Assembly: GCA_029258375.1 (NCBI GenBank)
Contig: JARHZA010000002.1
Span: 460,970-524,969, forward strand
Direction: 5' to 3'
Length of the DNA stretch: 64,000 bases
Origin: Eubacterium sp.
GTDB lineage: Bacteria > Bacillota > Clostridia > Oscillospirales > Acutalibacteraceae
The position numbers were made by a program, and so were the translations under genes. Position 1 is the first letter of the stretch. Each line of letters starts with the position of its first letter. The notes beneath the pieces are model-generated. The model had not been told where the DNA came from and ran no database searches. It saw only the letters and a program-made list of their open reading frames with translations. Of the stretch, positions 25,637 through 35,009 are shown one piece after another.

Positions 25637-26445
25637 TATCTGATATTACAATAGGTCAATATTTCCCGGGGAAATCTTTTATTCATAAAATGGACGCAAG
25701 AATGAAGATAATTCTTACTTTTGCAGTAATTGTGTCTTTATTCTTTTGTAAAAATTTAATTTCACTATTAGTTGTAGTTTTTGGAGTGGTATCTGTTGTT
25801 GCAATAAGTAAAATACCTTTCAAAACAATCTTTAAAAGTATAAAGCCTTTAGGTATAATTATTGTTATAACATCACTTTTAAATCTTTTTTACGGCAAAG
25901 GAGAGCCTTTGTTTAAAATATTTGGATTAAAAGTTACTGCAGATGGTATTGAAACAGCTATATTTATGGCAGTTCGTATAATTTTACTTGTCATTGTTGG
26001 TTCAATGCTTACTTACACAACTTCACCAACAGATATTACTGATGCGCTTGAAAGACTTTTAAAACCACTTACTTATGTTAAGGTAGATGTTCACACAATT
26101 GCAATGACAATGACAATTGCACTTAGATTTATACCTACTTTAATTGAAGAAATAGATAAAATTATGTCTGCTCAAAAATCACGTGGTGCAGATTTGGAAT
26201 CTGGTGGACTTATACGCAGAGCAAAAGCACTTATTCCAATTTTAATACCTCTTTTTATCTCTTCATTTAGGCGTGCTAATGAACTTGCCTATGCAATGGA
26301 ATGTCGTTGTTATCGTGGTGGCGAGGGTAGAACAAAGATGAAAGTTGTTAAAATGGAAGCAAGAGATTATGTAGCTCTTGTTGTTGTTGCAATTTTCATC
26401 GCTCTAATTTTTGCTTCAAATAAATTATTGGCGGCTGTATTATGA
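25633..26445 (+). CDS. ecfT: ECF transporter transmembrane subunit EcfT
   Basis: A 270-residue membrane protein with five or six helices. It opens with 'GQYFPGKSFIHKMDARMKII', the EcfT signature, and carries the two coupling motifs 'QKSRGADLESG' and 'AYAMECRCYRGG' near residues 180 and 220, equivalent to the Ala-Arg-Gly motifs that contact the ATPase grooves. It links EcfA1A2 to interchangeable substrate-binding S-components. It is joined to both neighbours by ATGA overlaps. Confidence 0.93.
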   Translation: MISDITIGQYFPGKSFIHKMDARMKIILTFAVIVSLFFCKNLISLLVVVFGVVSVVAISKIPFKTIFKSIKPLGIIIVITSLLNLFYGKGEPLFKIFGLKVTADGIETAIFMAVRIILLVIVGSMLTYTTSPTDITDALERLLKPLTYVKVDVHTIAMTMTIALRFIPTLIEEIDKIMSAQKSRGADLESGGLIRRAKALIPILIPLFISSFRRANELAYAMECRCYRGGEGRTKMKVVKMEARDYVALVVVAIFIALIFASNKLLAAVL

Positions 26446-27176
26446 GAAATTTGTTGTTAACAATTAGTTATGATGGTTCAAATTATCATGGCTGGCAGAT
26501 TCAAAATAATGCACTAACTGTTCAAGAAGTTTTTCAAAAAGCTGTTGAAAAAGTCTTTTGTAAAAAACTTGATATAAAAGGTTGTAGCAGAACAGATAGT
26601 GGTGTTCACGCAAATATGTATTGCCTATCTTTAAAAACTGATATGAATATTAGTGAAGAAAATGTTGTTAGAGCATTAAATACATATTTACCAAAAGATA
26701 TTGCAGTAAACAGTTGTAAAGAAGTGGATGATGAATTTCACGCAAGATATAATGTAAAAACAAAAGAATATATATATAAACTCTATAATGGTAAAATAAG
26801 AAATCCTTTTTTAGAAAAATATGCTTTTTATTATCGTTATCCAATTGATGTAGAATATCTAAATAAAGAAGCAAAAGCATTTATTGGAACTTATGATTAT
26901 AGTGGCTTTTGTTCAGCACATTCTGGTGTTGAAGATACTGTTAGAACTGTTAAGGATTTTACAGTTTGGCGAGAAAGTGATATAGTATATTTTAAAGTCG
27001 AGGCAGACGGATTTCTTTATAATATGGTTCGCATAATGGTTGGAACTCTTCTTTTTGTTAGTGAAGGCAAGATTAAAGAGGGCGAACTCAAAGATGTTAT
27101 TTTAAGTAAAAACAGAAAAAGGGCAGGCAAAACTGCTCCAGCACAAGGTTTATACTTAAACAAAGTAAATTATTAA
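26442..27176 (+). CDS. truA: tRNA pseudouridine(38-40) synthase TruA
   Basis: A 244-residue pseudouridine synthase. The catalytic Asp lies in 'GCSRTDSGVHANMYC' (near residue 52), with 'YDGSNYHGWQIQ' at the N-terminus and 'GFLYNMVRIMVG' near the C-terminus. It modifies U38-U40 in the anticodon arm of many tRNAs. truA commonly follows ecfA1A2T in Firmicutes, and here it overlaps ecfT by 4 bp. Length is normal. Confidence 0.95.
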   Translation: MRNLLLTISYDGSNYHGWQIQNNALTVQEVFQKAVEKVFCKKLDIKGCSRTDSGVHANMYCLSLKTDMNISEENVVRALNTYLPKDIAVNSCKEVDDEFHARYNVKTKEYIYKLYNGKIRNPFLEKYAFYYRYPIDVEYLNKEAKAFIGTYDYSGFCSAHSGVEDTVRTVKDFTVWRESDIVYFKVEADGFLYNMVRIMVGTLLFVSEGKIKEGELKDVILSKNRKRAGKTAPAQGLYLNKVNY

Positions 27177-27186
27177 AGGTGTTTTA

Positions 27187-28371
27187 ATGTCAAGTAATGA
27201 GCGTGAGGAAGAACGCAGAGCAAGAAGAATTGCAAAGAATTTAAAAAAACAACGAATTCTATGGATTGTGTTAGCTGTAATAATTTTAATTATTGCAGTT
27301 ATGAAAATAAGTGAAATCGATTTTGCATCAATAAAAGATAAATTCACAGATGAAAACGGTAATTTTTCAATATCTGAATTGTTTTCTGATAATAATAAAT
27401 TTCCAGTTAAACTTGATGCAAGTGATGATATAATTTTTAATTCAATTGGCAGTAAACTTGCAGTTTTAAACGATCTTTCTTTTACTGTTATTGATACTTC
27501 AAAAGAAAAAATTAAATATAGAGATATTCATGGGTATACAAACCCTATAATGAAAACAGATGGAGATTATGCAGTCATATATGACCAAGGTTCACATAAA
27601 TATAGACTTGATAATTCTTCTAAAAATATTTATGAAGATAAAACAAATAATCCAATTTTATGTGCAGATACATCATCTTCAGGCGTTGTAGCTCTTGCAA
27701 CAACATCAGATAGTGCTAAAAGTGAAATTATCGTTTATAATAAATCGCTTAAAGAAAAAAAGAAATATAGTGTTACTAATGGTTATGTAACTTCTATTGC
27801 AATAGATGATAGTGCAAATAGAATAGCATTTTCAGTTGTCAATTCTGAAAACGCAAAACTAAATACCATTGTTTACACAATGAGTATGAATGATGAAAAG
27901 CCAAGAGCATCATTTTCTTATGAAGCTTCAACAGTTTATGATTTGCATTTTTCTTCATCAAATTTATATGTTGTTGGCTCTGATTTCATAAGCGTTATAA
28001 CTGCTTTAAAAAATGAAACTAAAATTTTTAGTCAGGGCACTATTAACACTGTTTCATTTTGTTATAATCAATCTAATGAACTTGTTGTTGCATTTTCTGA
28101 ATATGCAGGTTCAAATGTAGATAGCATTGCATACATAACTGCTAATGCAAAAATTAAAACTAAAATTGATACTAATTATTTGATTAAAGATATAACAGCA
28201 ACAAAATCAAAAATTTCAATTCTAACAAGTGATTTTGTAATTACATATAACACTTCAAAAGGCGCAGAAATAAATAAAGTTGAAGTTGATGATTCATATA
28301 CATCAGTTGTTCAAATCTCTTCAAATGTGTTCGCAAAACGTCAAGCGTTAGTTGAAAAGTTAAATAGGTGA
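27187..28371 (+). CDS. Membrane-anchored extracytoplasmic protein, DUF5711-like
   Basis: A 394-residue protein. An Arg/Lys-rich cytoplasmic N-terminus (residues 1-25) precedes one membrane helix (about 26-45); the remaining ~340 residues are beta-rich with repeating strand patterns and look like a propeller without obvious catalytic residues. The architecture and position (truA / this gene / cvpA) fit the DUF5711 family known in Clostridia; I assign that family from memory of architecture, not from a search. The function is unknown; a scaffold at the cell surface is plausible. AGGTG precedes the ATG. Confidence 0.6.
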   Translation: MSSNEREEERRARRIAKNLKKQRILWIVLAVIILIIAVMKISEIDFASIKDKFTDENGNFSISELFSDNNKFPVKLDASDDIIFNSIGSKLAVLNDLSFTVIDTSKEKIKYRDIHGYTNPIMKTDGDYAVIYDQGSHKYRLDNSSKNIYEDKTNNPILCADTSSSGVVALATTSDSAKSEIIVYNKSLKEKKKYSVTNGYVTSIAIDDSANRIAFSVVNSENAKLNTIVYTMSMNDEKPRASFSYEASTVYDLHFSSSNLYVVGSDFISVITALKNETKIFSQGTINTVSFCYNQSNELVVAFSEYAGSNVDSIAYITANAKIKTKIDTNYLIKDITATKSKISILTSDFVITYNTSKGAEINKVEVDDSYTSVVQISSNVFAKRQALVEKLNR

Positions 28372-28376
28372 TAATT

Positions 28377-29063
28377 TTGAATTATGTAGATTTGTTTTTT
28401 ATTTTTACGATTTTTATAATTGTTTTTAGTGGCTATGCAAGAGGATTTATGCTTTCACTAATTTCTTTTGTAAGATTTTTAATTGGTGTGCCTTTGTCAT
28501 TTGTTGTCAGCAACAATTATGCACCGGTGGTATATGACAACTATATTAAAAATTTTGTCGTTGAAAAAATTGGTTACCAAATTGAAAAAACGGCTGATAT
28601 AGATGCTTTTGTAAGCAAATTTAAAGAAACAATAAACGAACTTCCATTTGGAATCTCAAGTTCAGCAGACTTTTCTTTTTTAGAAAGCTCTTCTTCGACA
28701 ACACTTGCAAATGGAATAGTTAATAATATTTTAGAACCATTAGTGATTGCTCTTGTTAAAATAGTTCTATTTATTTTGACACTTTGGATTTTCTATGTTA
28801 TAACATGGATTATAATAAAAGTATTTCAAATGATATTTAGCAATAAAAATGTATTTCTTAGAAAAACAAATAAATTCCTTGGAGCAGTTTTCGGTCTCCT
28901 AAAAGCAGTAGTTGCAGTTTTTGCAATTGCAGCTATATTTGATTTTGTTAAACAAATAGGTACTGGTGCAGATAATGAATTTGTAACAGCTTTTATAAAT
29001 CAATTAAATTCAAGTGCAATACTTGGGTTTGTTAATAAATTTAATCCAATTTTGATTATTTAG
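28377..29063 (+). CDS. CvpA family membrane protein
   Basis: A 228-residue protein with four or five membrane helices: helix 1 starts right after the N-terminus ('YVDLFFIFTIFIIVFSGYARGF'), the CvpA hallmark with its Gly-x-x-x-Gly-like packing, and a soluble extracytoplasmic loop (~residues 55-110) splits the membrane parts. CvpA proteins are linked to envelope stress and, in E. coli, colicin V production; the exact role is open. The start is probably TTG at 28377 (AGGTGA five bases upstream); a GTG at 28368 overlaps the ribosome site and is less likely. It lies in the same run as DUF5711-like and pgsA. Confidence 0.75.
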   Translation: MNYVDLFFIFTIFIIVFSGYARGFMLSLISFVRFLIGVPLSFVVSNNYAPVVYDNYIKNFVVEKIGYQIEKTADIDAFVSKFKETINELPFGISSSADFSFLESSSSTTLANGIVNNILEPLVIALVKIVLFILTLWIFYVITWIIIKVFQMIFSNKNVFLRKTNKFLGAVFGLLKAVVAVFAIAAIFDFVKQIGTGADNEFVTAFINQLNSSAILGFVNKFNPILII

Positions 29064-29073
29064 GAGAATAACT

Positions 29074-29688
29074 ATGAATAATTTTAAAGACAATCTAAAA
29101 GATCTTTTTGATGGCTGGTTAACTATTCCAAACTTGCTTTCAATTTTAAGAATATTACTTATTCCAGTATTTGCAGTTCTTTTGTTAAAAGATTACGTAA
29201 TTGCAGCAATTGTTGTAATCGTTTTTGCAGAGTTTACGGATTTGCTTGATGGCTACATAGCAAGAAAATACAATCAAATAACTGCGCTTGGAAAGTTGCT
29301 TGATCCAATTGCAGATAAACTTTCACAAATCTCAATTGTAATCGTTTTAATTATTAAATATTGGGATAATGCTATAAAATATTTATTTATGTTCTTTATT
29401 ATTAAAGAAATAGTAATGCTTATTGGTGGCGCAATTCTCTTATCTAAAGGTTTGCGTCCAGTTGCTGCAGAAATGTGGGGAAAAGTTGCAACAACAGTTT
29501 TTTGCGTTGTAATGATTTTCGTTCTTGCATTTGGCGAAAATGGTGTTCTATGTAATATCGTTGGTTTTACACTTCCTAATGTGGTAACATGGATATTAGT
29601 AAGCATTTCAGCAATTTGTACTCTTGGCTCACTACTTGGTTATATTCCAGGTTTTGTGCGTCAGCTTAAAGAAAGAAAAGATAAATAA
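29074..29688 (+). CDS. pgsA: CDP-diacylglycerol--glycerol-3-phosphate 3-phosphatidyltransferase
   Basis: A 204-residue membrane enzyme with the CDP-alcohol phosphotransferase motif D-G-x2-A-R-x8-G-x3-D-x3-D, visible as 'LLDGYIARKYNQITALGKLL' continuing to 'DPIADK' (residues ~53-78). 'WLTIPNLLSILRILLIP' at the N-terminus is the PgsA signature. It makes phosphatidylglycerophosphate, the precursor of phosphatidylglycerol and cardiolipin. AGGAG lies upstream of the ATG. It sits between cvpA and the Clp ATPase, all in one direction. Confidence 0.94.
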   Translation: MNNFKDNLKDLFDGWLTIPNLLSILRILLIPVFAVLLLKDYVIAAIVVIVFAEFTDLLDGYIARKYNQITALGKLLDPIADKLSQISIVIVLIIKYWDNAIKYLFMFFIIKEIVMLIGGAILLSKGLRPVAAEMWGKVATTVFCVVMIFVLAFGENGVLCNIVGFTLPNVVTWILVSISAICTLGSLLGYIPGFVRQLKERKDK

Positions 29689-29714
29689 TTTATCAAAGGA
29701 GCAAATGTTTTTTA

Positions 29715-32033
29715 ATGAAACAACAATTATGTAGCAGGTGCAAAGAGCGTCCTGCGGTTATATTTATTCAAAAAATGGAAAATGATAAGGTTGTTCCAGA
29801 AGGTCTTTGTATTAAATGCGCAAAAGAACTTAATGTTGGTTCAATCAATCAAATGATAGAACAACTTGGAATCTCAGATGAAGAACTTGAAATGGCATCT
29901 GAACAAATGAGCCAATTTATGGAAAATATGGGCGATTTTGACTTTGGTTCTCTTGGAGAGATGTTCAATCCAGAAAATATGGATGGTGCTCAAACAATGC
30001 CTTTTGCAGACCTTTTAGGAGGCTCGAATCTTCCAACCACAGGTGACACAAAAGATTCTAAGGGTGGCAAAAACAAAAAAGGAAAACGCCCAAATAAGAA
30101 CTCTTCTGATGAATCAAGAAAGTTTCTTAACAACTATTGTAATAACTTAACAGAAAAAGCTAAAAATGGCGGTATAGACCGTATTATAGGCAGAGAAAGC
30201 GAGATTGCTCGCACAATTCAAATTCTTTGCAGAAGAACTAAAAATAACCCTTGCCTTATTGGTGAGCCTGGTGTAGGTAAAACTGCAATAGCAGAAGGAC
30301 TTGCAATTCGTATTGCTAACGGAGAAGTGCCTGCTCGCCTTGCAGATAAGGAAATCTATCTTCTTGATTTAACTGCTCTTGTTGCTGGCACTCAGTTTAG
30401 AGGTCAGTTTGAAGGCAGAATTAAAGGTCTTGTAGATGAAGTTAAACACGAAGGCAATATTATACTCTTTATTGACGAAGTTCATAATCTTGTTGGAACA
30501 GGTGATAGTGAAGGTACAATGAATGCTGCTAATATCTTGAAGCCTGCACTTTCAAGAGGAGAAATTCAAGTTATTGGCGCAACAACATTTAATGAGTATA
30601 GGAAATATATTGAAAAAGATGCTGCTCTTGAGCGTCGTTTCCAACCAGTTAAAATTGAAGAACCATCGCTTGACGAGGCATATAAGATGCTTTTGGGCAT
30701 TAAGTCATATTACGAGAACTATCACAAGGTTCAAATCTCTGATTCACTCGTATATAAAGCTGTAACTATGTCTGAACGTTTTGTTACAGACCGTTATCTA
30801 CCAGATAAAGCAATAGATTTACTTGATGAGGCTTGCACTTGCGCAAACCTTCGTAATCCTTATATTTCAGAATATCAAATTACTATTGATAAAAAACAAA
30901 ATCTTCTCGAGAATATAGATAGTTTATCTGTACCAAGTGAAGATAATGATAGTCAAATAGACTATGAGCTTATATCAAAATTAAAATCAGAAGTTATGCA
31001 ACTTGATGAAAAACTTCCTGAACTTGCAGAAAAAGCAAAAGATAACCAAGTTCAAGAACAAGATCTTGCAAAAGTTGTATCTTTGTGGACTGGTATTCCT
31101 GCAACTAAAATTGAAGCAGGGGATATTAAAAAACTTGCTTCTCTTGAAGATGAATTAAAAGCACATATTATTGGTCAAGATGAGGCTATTGAAAAAGTTG
31201 CCGCTGCAGTTCGTAGAGGTAGAGTTCAAATTAGCCCTAAAAAACGTCCACAATCATTTATTTTTGTAGGACCAACAGGTGTTGGTAAAACAGAACTTGT
31301 AAAACAACTTGCTGAATATTTATTTGATTCACCAGAAACACTTATAAGACTTGATATGAGTGAATTTATGGAAAAATTCAGTGTATCAAGAATCATTGGA
31401 TCTCCTCCAGGTTATGTTGGATATGATGACGCAGGTCAATTAACAGAAAAAGTTAGAAGAAAACCATATAGTGTTATTCTTTTTGATGAAATTGAAAAGG
31501 CACATAAAGACGTTTTAAATATTCTTCTCCAAATTTTGGATGAGGGTAGAATAACTGATGCGCAGGGTAGAACTGTAAACTTTGAAAATACTATTATAGT
31601 AATGACTTCAAACGCAGGTTCAACAGATGCAGCAACAGTTGGCTTTGGTAAAAGTGAAAGTGATATAAATAAAGAAGTTACTGTAAGAGCACTTGAACGT
31701 TTCTTAAGACCAGAATTTCTTGGCAGAGTAGACGAAGTAATTGTATTTAATACTCTTAATTTAGAAGATTTTAAAAAGATTGCTCGTTTAATGATAGATG
31801 AACTTGTAGAGAGTTTGAAAGATAAGGGTATTGAACTTGTTTATGATGATTCTGTTCCAGAGTTTATAGCCAAAGAAGCGCATGGTTCAAAGAAAAATGC
31901 ACGTGGTCTTCGTGATTCTGTAAGACGTGATATAGAGGATAAATTGGCGTCTGAAATCGTGTTTAATCAAGATATTGACATCAAAAAATTCACTCTTACA
32001 GCAGACGATTCAATAAAAATCAAAAAAAATTAA
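29715..32033 (+). CDS. Clp AAA+ unfoldase with N-terminal zinc finger (ClpE/ClpC-like)
   Basis: A 772-residue class I Clp/Hsp100 protein. It starts with a four-Cys zinc finger (C6/C9 and C32/C35), as in ClpE or McsA, instead of the usual Clp_N repeats. A low-complexity linker with a Lys/Asn-rich patch (~residues 110-135) leads to AAA-1 (Walker A 'GEPGVGKTA', Walker B '[10 protein letters not shown]'), a short middle segment, and AAA-2 (Walker A 'GPTGVGKTE', Walker B '[11 protein letters not shown]'). '[11 protein letters not shown]' in AAA-2 corresponds to the VGFG region associated with ClpP contact. It probably unfolds substrates for ClpP under stress. No ctsR, mcsB or CtsR box is near. Confidence 0.88.
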   Translation: MKQQLCSRCKERPAVIFIQKMENDKVVPEGLCIKCAKELNVGSINQMIEQLGISDEELEMASEQMSQFMENMGDFDFGSLGEMFNPENMDGAQTMPFADLLGGSNLPTTGDTKDSKGGKNKKGKRPNKNSSDESRKFLNNYCNNLTEKAKNGGIDRIIGRESEIARTIQILCRRTKNNPCLIGEPGVGKTAIAEGLAIRIANGEVPARLADKEIYLLDLTALVAGTQFRGQFEGRIKGLVDEVKHEGNIILFIDEVHNLVGTGDSEGTMNAANILKPALSRGEIQVIGATTFNEYRKYIEKDAALERRFQPVKIEEPSLDEAYKMLLGIKSYYENYHKVQISDSLVYKAVTMSERFVTDRYLPDKAIDLLDEACTCANLRNPYISEYQITIDKKQNLLENIDSLSVPSEDNDSQIDYELISKLKSEVMQLDEKLPELAEKAKDNQVQEQDLAKVVSLWTGIPATKIEAGDIKKLASLEDELKAHIIGQDEAIEKVAAAVRRGRVQISPKKRPQSFIFVGPTGVGKTELVKQLAEYLFDSPETLIRLDMSEFMEKFSVSRIIGSPPGYVGYDDAGQLTEKVRRKPYSVILFDEIEKAHKDVLNILLQILDEGRITDAQGRTVNFENTIIVMTSNAGSTDAATVGFGKSESDINKEVTVRALERFLRPEFLGRVDEVIVFNTLNLEDFKKIARLMIDELVESLKDKGIELVYDDSVPEFIAKEAHGSKKNARGLRDSVRRDIEDKLASEIVFNQDIDIKKFTLTADDSIKIKKN

Positions 32034-32052
32034 ACTTTTTTTAAAAAAGGTA

Positions 32053-32081
32053 TTGACATATCGGCGGTCATTGGTTATAAT
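32053..32081 (+). promoter_or_regulatory. Near-consensus promoter of the five-tRNA cluster, with a dyad over the -10
   Basis: A perfect TTGACA (32053-32058) and a perfect TATAAT (32076-32081) are 17 bp apart. An 8-bp inverted repeat, CGGTCATT (32065-32072) and AATGACCG (32082-32089), brackets the -10. The leader to the first tRNA (32088-32155) can form hairpins such as CAACG / CGTTG near 32131-32149. Confidence 0.9.
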
Positions 32082-32155
32082 AATGACCGTCGCGTGACAC
32101 AAGAGAGTTCGGTAAACAACATCAGTGTAACGCAACGATAGAAACCGTTGTTTAT

Positions 32156-32229
32156 GCGGGTGTAGTTCAATGGTAGAATGTCAGCCTTCCAAGCTGAACA
32201 CGAGGGTTCGATTCCCTTCACCCGCTCCA
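32156..32229 (+). tRNA. tRNA-Gly (anticodon TCC)
   Basis: The acceptor stem GCGGGTG / CACCCGC, anticodon loop CTTCCAA, T-arm GGTTCGATTCC and encoded CCA end are all visible. It is first in the cluster. Confidence 0.97.
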
Positions 32230-32237
32230 ATTGATTT

Positions 32238-32314
<77 letters not shown>

Positions 32315-32355
32315 ATTTTTTGGGAATGGGCTTTCAAACTGTAACTCATATATAT

Positions 32356-32433
32356 GGTGGAATTAGTTCAGTTGGTTAGAGCGCCAGTTTGTGGCACTGG
32401 AGGTCGTGGGTTCGACTCCCACATTCCACCCCA
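32356..32433 (+). tRNA. tRNA-His (anticodon GTG)
   Basis: An 8-bp acceptor stem GGTGGAAT / ATTCCACC including the encoded G-1 opposite C73, diagnostic of tRNA-His; the anticodon loop TTGTGGC gives GTG. CCA is encoded. Confidence 0.97.
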
Positions 32434-32459
32434 TTTAATTTAATAATCCCAAAGGACAT

Positions 32460-32534
32460 TGGGGTGTCGCCAAGTGGTAAGGCAAGGGACTTTGACTCCC
32501 TCACTCGTAGGTTCGAATCCTGCCTCCCCAGCCA
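32460..32534 (+). tRNA. tRNA-Gln (anticodon TTG)
   Basis: The acceptor TGGGGTG pairs with CTCCCCA (one T-T mismatch at pair 6); the anticodon loop CTTTGAC gives TTG; discriminator G and CCA follow. A small hairpin CACCC / GGGTG lies in the spacer to the next tRNA. Confidence 0.95.
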
Positions 32535-32558
32535 AACACCCTTGTATTAGGGTGATTC

Positions 32559-32634
32559 GGTTCATTAGCTCAGATGGCAGAGCACTTGACTTTTAATCAA
32601 GGTGTCCGGGGTTCGACTCCCCGATGAGCCACCA
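32559..32634 (+). tRNA. tRNA-Lys (anticodon TTT)
   Basis: The acceptor stem GGTTCAT / ATGAGCC (one T-G pair), the anticodon loop CTTTTAA giving TTT, and the discriminator A with encoded CCA are all present. It is last in the cluster and followed directly by the terminator. Confidence 0.97.
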
Positions 32635-32635
32635 G

Positions 32636-32671
32636 AAAAAAAGCAATCACAAATGTGATTGCTTTTTTCTT
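32636..32671 (+). terminator. Intrinsic terminator of the tRNA cluster
   Basis: AAAAAAGCAATCACA / TGTGATTGCTTTTTT, a long stem with an immediate T-run. Confidence 0.93.
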
Positions 32672-32801
32672 TTGTATCAACTTTTTTTTAAAATATAAAT
32701 TATTACTAAATTGTAACTATTTTACAGTTGTATATTGTTGAAAAAAGGATTATTGTGTGGTATGGTATATTCGAATAATTAGGGAAAGGAATTATATTAC
32801 T

Positions 32802-33434
32802 ATGGAAAGAAAAGTTATTATTATGGATCATCCGCTTATCCAACATAAATTGGGTAAACTTCGTGATGTTAATACAAGCACAAAAAAGTTTCGTGATCTT
32901 GTAAATGAAATTGCAACTCTTATGATTTATGACGCAACAAGAGATTTACCTCTTAAAGATGTTGAAATCCAAACTCCTTGTGGTGTTGCAAATTGTAAAG
33001 AAATCGCAGGCAGAAAACTTGCGTTCGTTCCAATTCTTCGTGCAGGTCTTGGAATGGTAGAGGGTGGACTTACTCTTGTACCTTCTGCAAGAATTGGTCA
33101 TATAGGTCTCTATAGAGATGAAACAACACTTGAACCAGTTGAATATTACTGCAAATTACCAAAAGATATTGAAGAACGTGATGTATTTGTTCTTGATCCT
33201 ATGCTTGCAACTGGTGGTTCAGCAATTGATGCTATTCATCAAATTAAGAAAAGACACCCAAGATCAATTAAATTCCTCTGCATTATCGCAGCTCCAGAAG
33301 GTCTTGAGGCTCTTAAAAAAGAACATCCTGACGTAGATATTTTTGCTGCTGGACTTGATGATCACCTTAACGAATTTGGTTACATTGTTCCAGGTCTTGG
33401 CGATGCTGGAGATAGAATTTTCGGCACAAAATAA
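32802..33434 (+). CDS. upp: Uracil phosphoribosyltransferase
   Basis: A 210-residue enzyme, normal length. '[20 protein letters not shown]' opens the protein; '[12 protein letters not shown]' and the PRPP loop '[13 protein letters not shown]' (near residue 130) are diagnostic, as is the end '[18 protein letters not shown]'. It converts uracil and PRPP to UMP. The start at 32802 aligns with known Upp N-termini and follows AAAGGA; in-frame upstream codons are not family-like. A uracil permease gene follows after 35 bp, forming a salvage operon. A possible promoter lies around 32740-32770; I saw no clear PyrR attenuator. Confidence 0.96.
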   Translation: MERKVIIMDHPLIQHKLGKLRDVNTSTKKFRDLVNEIATLMIYDATRDLPLKDVEIQTPCGVANCKEIAGRKLAFVPILRAGLGMVEGGLTLVPSARIGHIGLYRDETTLEPVEYYCKLPKDIEERDVFVLDPMLATGGSAIDAIHQIKKRHPRSIKFLCIIAAPEGLEALKKEHPDVDIFAAGLDDHLNEFGYIVPGLGDAGDRIFGTK

Positions 33435-33469
33435 TAATGTAAACAAATTTGAAAGGAAATTTTTAATAA

Positions 33470-34816
33470 ATGTCTAAAAACAAAAAACAAAAAGTTGTTA
33501 TCGGAGAACACGGTATTGATGATGCTCGTGTGTTAGGTTTACCAAAAATGATGATTCTTGGTTTCCAACATACTTTTGCAATGTTTGGTGCAACAGTTCT
33601 TGTTCCACTTCTTACAGGTCTTAATATGCAAACAACATTGCTTATGGCTGGCTTAGGAACTCTATTTTTCCATTTAATTACAAAAGGTAAGGTTCCAGCA
33701 TTCCTTGGCTCATCTTTTGCTTTCTTGGGCGGTTATGCGGCAGTAGCGCCCCTTATGGCAGATGGAACACCAAATAAAGAGATGTTGCCTTATGCTTGTC
33801 TTGGTGTAGCTTGTGCAGGACTAATATATTTAATCCTTGCTTCTTTATTTGCTTGTTTTCCAGTAGAAAAGGTTATGAAGTTTTTCCCACCTGTTGTTAC
33901 TGGTCCAATCATAATCTCAATTGGTTTAAGCCTTGCAGGTTCTGCAGTTAATAACTGTAAAACAAACTGGTTGTTAGCACTTACAGCTCTTGCGATTATA
34001 ATCATCTGTAATATCTGGGGCAGAGGTATGGCTAAAATTGTTCCAATACTTATAGGCATAGTTGTTTCTTATGTTCTTGCTGTATGTTTAAATCAAGTAG
34101 ATTTCGCTCCAATTAAAGATGCAGCGTGGTTTGGTCTTCCAATTACAAAAGAGGGTATGGTATTTGGCAATGTTGGCGATAAAGGTATTGCAATTAGTTC
34201 AATTATCGCTATCGTTCCTATTGCTCTTGCTACTATGATGGAACATATTGGTGATATTTCAGCAATAAGCGCAACTACTGGCAAAAACTTCCTTGCTGAT
34301 CCTGGTCTTAAAAGAACACTTATCGGTGACGGTATTGCAACATCACTTTCTGCAATGTTTGGTGGCCCAGCAAATACAACTTATGGCGAAAACACTGGTG
34401 TTCTTGCTTTAACAAAGGTTTATGATCCAAGAGTAGTAAGAATTGCTGCGTGCGTTGCAGTTGTTCTTTCATTTTCTCCAAAATTTGCTGCAGTTATTAA
34501 CACTATTCCACCAGCAATCATTGGCGGTGTTTCATTTATCCTTTACGGTATGATTTCAGGTATCGGTGTTCGTAATATGGTTGAAAATAAAGTAGACCTT
34601 ACAAAATCACGTAACCTCATCATCACTGCAGTAATTCTTGTTTGCGCTCTTGGTATTGGTTCAGTTGATTTTGCACTTGGTCAATTCAATATTAGTCTTT
34701 CTTCTCTTGCAGTTGCTGCTCTTGCTGGTATTATTCTAAATGCAATACTTCCAGGAAATGATTATAAATTCAAAATGGAACCAACTGAAACAGTTGAAGA
34801 AGTAGTAGAAAAGTAA
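33470..34816 (+). CDS. uraA: Uracil/xanthine permease (NCS2 family, UraA-type)
   Basis: A 448-residue membrane protein with about 14 helices. 'LGFQHTFAMFGATVLVPLLTGL' near the N-terminus and 'GDISAISATTGKNFLADPGL' then 'FGGPANTTYGENTGVLALTKV' are the conserved NCS2 motifs; the Glu of 'MEHIGDIS' and the second Glu in 'TYGENTG' are the substrate and proton residues in UraA. It imports uracil, which Upp then traps as UMP. It is the second gene of the upp operon and is followed by a terminator. Confidence 0.92.
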   Translation: MSKNKKQKVVIGEHGIDDARVLGLPKMMILGFQHTFAMFGATVLVPLLTGLNMQTTLLMAGLGTLFFHLITKGKVPAFLGSSFAFLGGYAAVAPLMADGTPNKEMLPYACLGVACAGLIYLILASLFACFPVEKVMKFFPPVVTGPIIISIGLSLAGSAVNNCKTNWLLALTALAIIIICNIWGRGMAKIVPILIGIVVSYVLAVCLNQVDFAPIKDAAWFGLPITKEGMVFGNVGDKGIAISSIIAIVPIALATMMEHIGDISAISATTGKNFLADPGLKRTLIGDGIATSLSAMFGGPANTTYGENTGVLALTKVYDPRVVRIAACVAVVLSFSPKFAAVINTIPPAIIGGVSFILYGMISGIGVRNMVENKVDLTKSRNLIITAVILVCALGIGSVDFALGQFNISLSSLAVAALAGIILNAILPGNDYKFKMEPTETVEEVVEK

Positions 34817-34853
34817 TCATATTTTAGATTATTTAATGCTTATAAAAATATTC

Positions 34854-34888
34854 AAGCCATTGTCTTTGGACAATGGCTTTGTTTTGTA
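34854..34888 (+). terminator. Intrinsic terminator of the upp-permease operon
   Basis: AAGCCATTGTC / GACAATGGCTT with TTTG loop and TGTTTTG tail. Confidence 0.85.
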
Positions 34889-34939
34889 TAAACTTCGTTG
34901 TTTATTGCAAAAGATTTTGCGTTATTTTAATTTATAGTT

Positions 34940-34968
34940 TTGACATAAATTAAACTATATGGTAATAT
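34940..34968 (+). promoter_or_regulatory. Promoter of the sodium/proline symporter gene
   Basis: TTGACA at 34940-34945 and TAATAT at 34963-34968, with a 17-bp spacer, lie 41 bp before the start. Confidence 0.7.
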
Positions 34969-35009
34969 TTATGAGTTAATTTTATAAATTCAAAGTAAAG
35001 GAGAATGGC

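Noticed and set aside
32655..32801. PyrR-type attenuator ahead of upp
   Set aside because: After the tRNA terminator there is no second terminator stem or PyrR anti-antiterminator consensus in the short leader.
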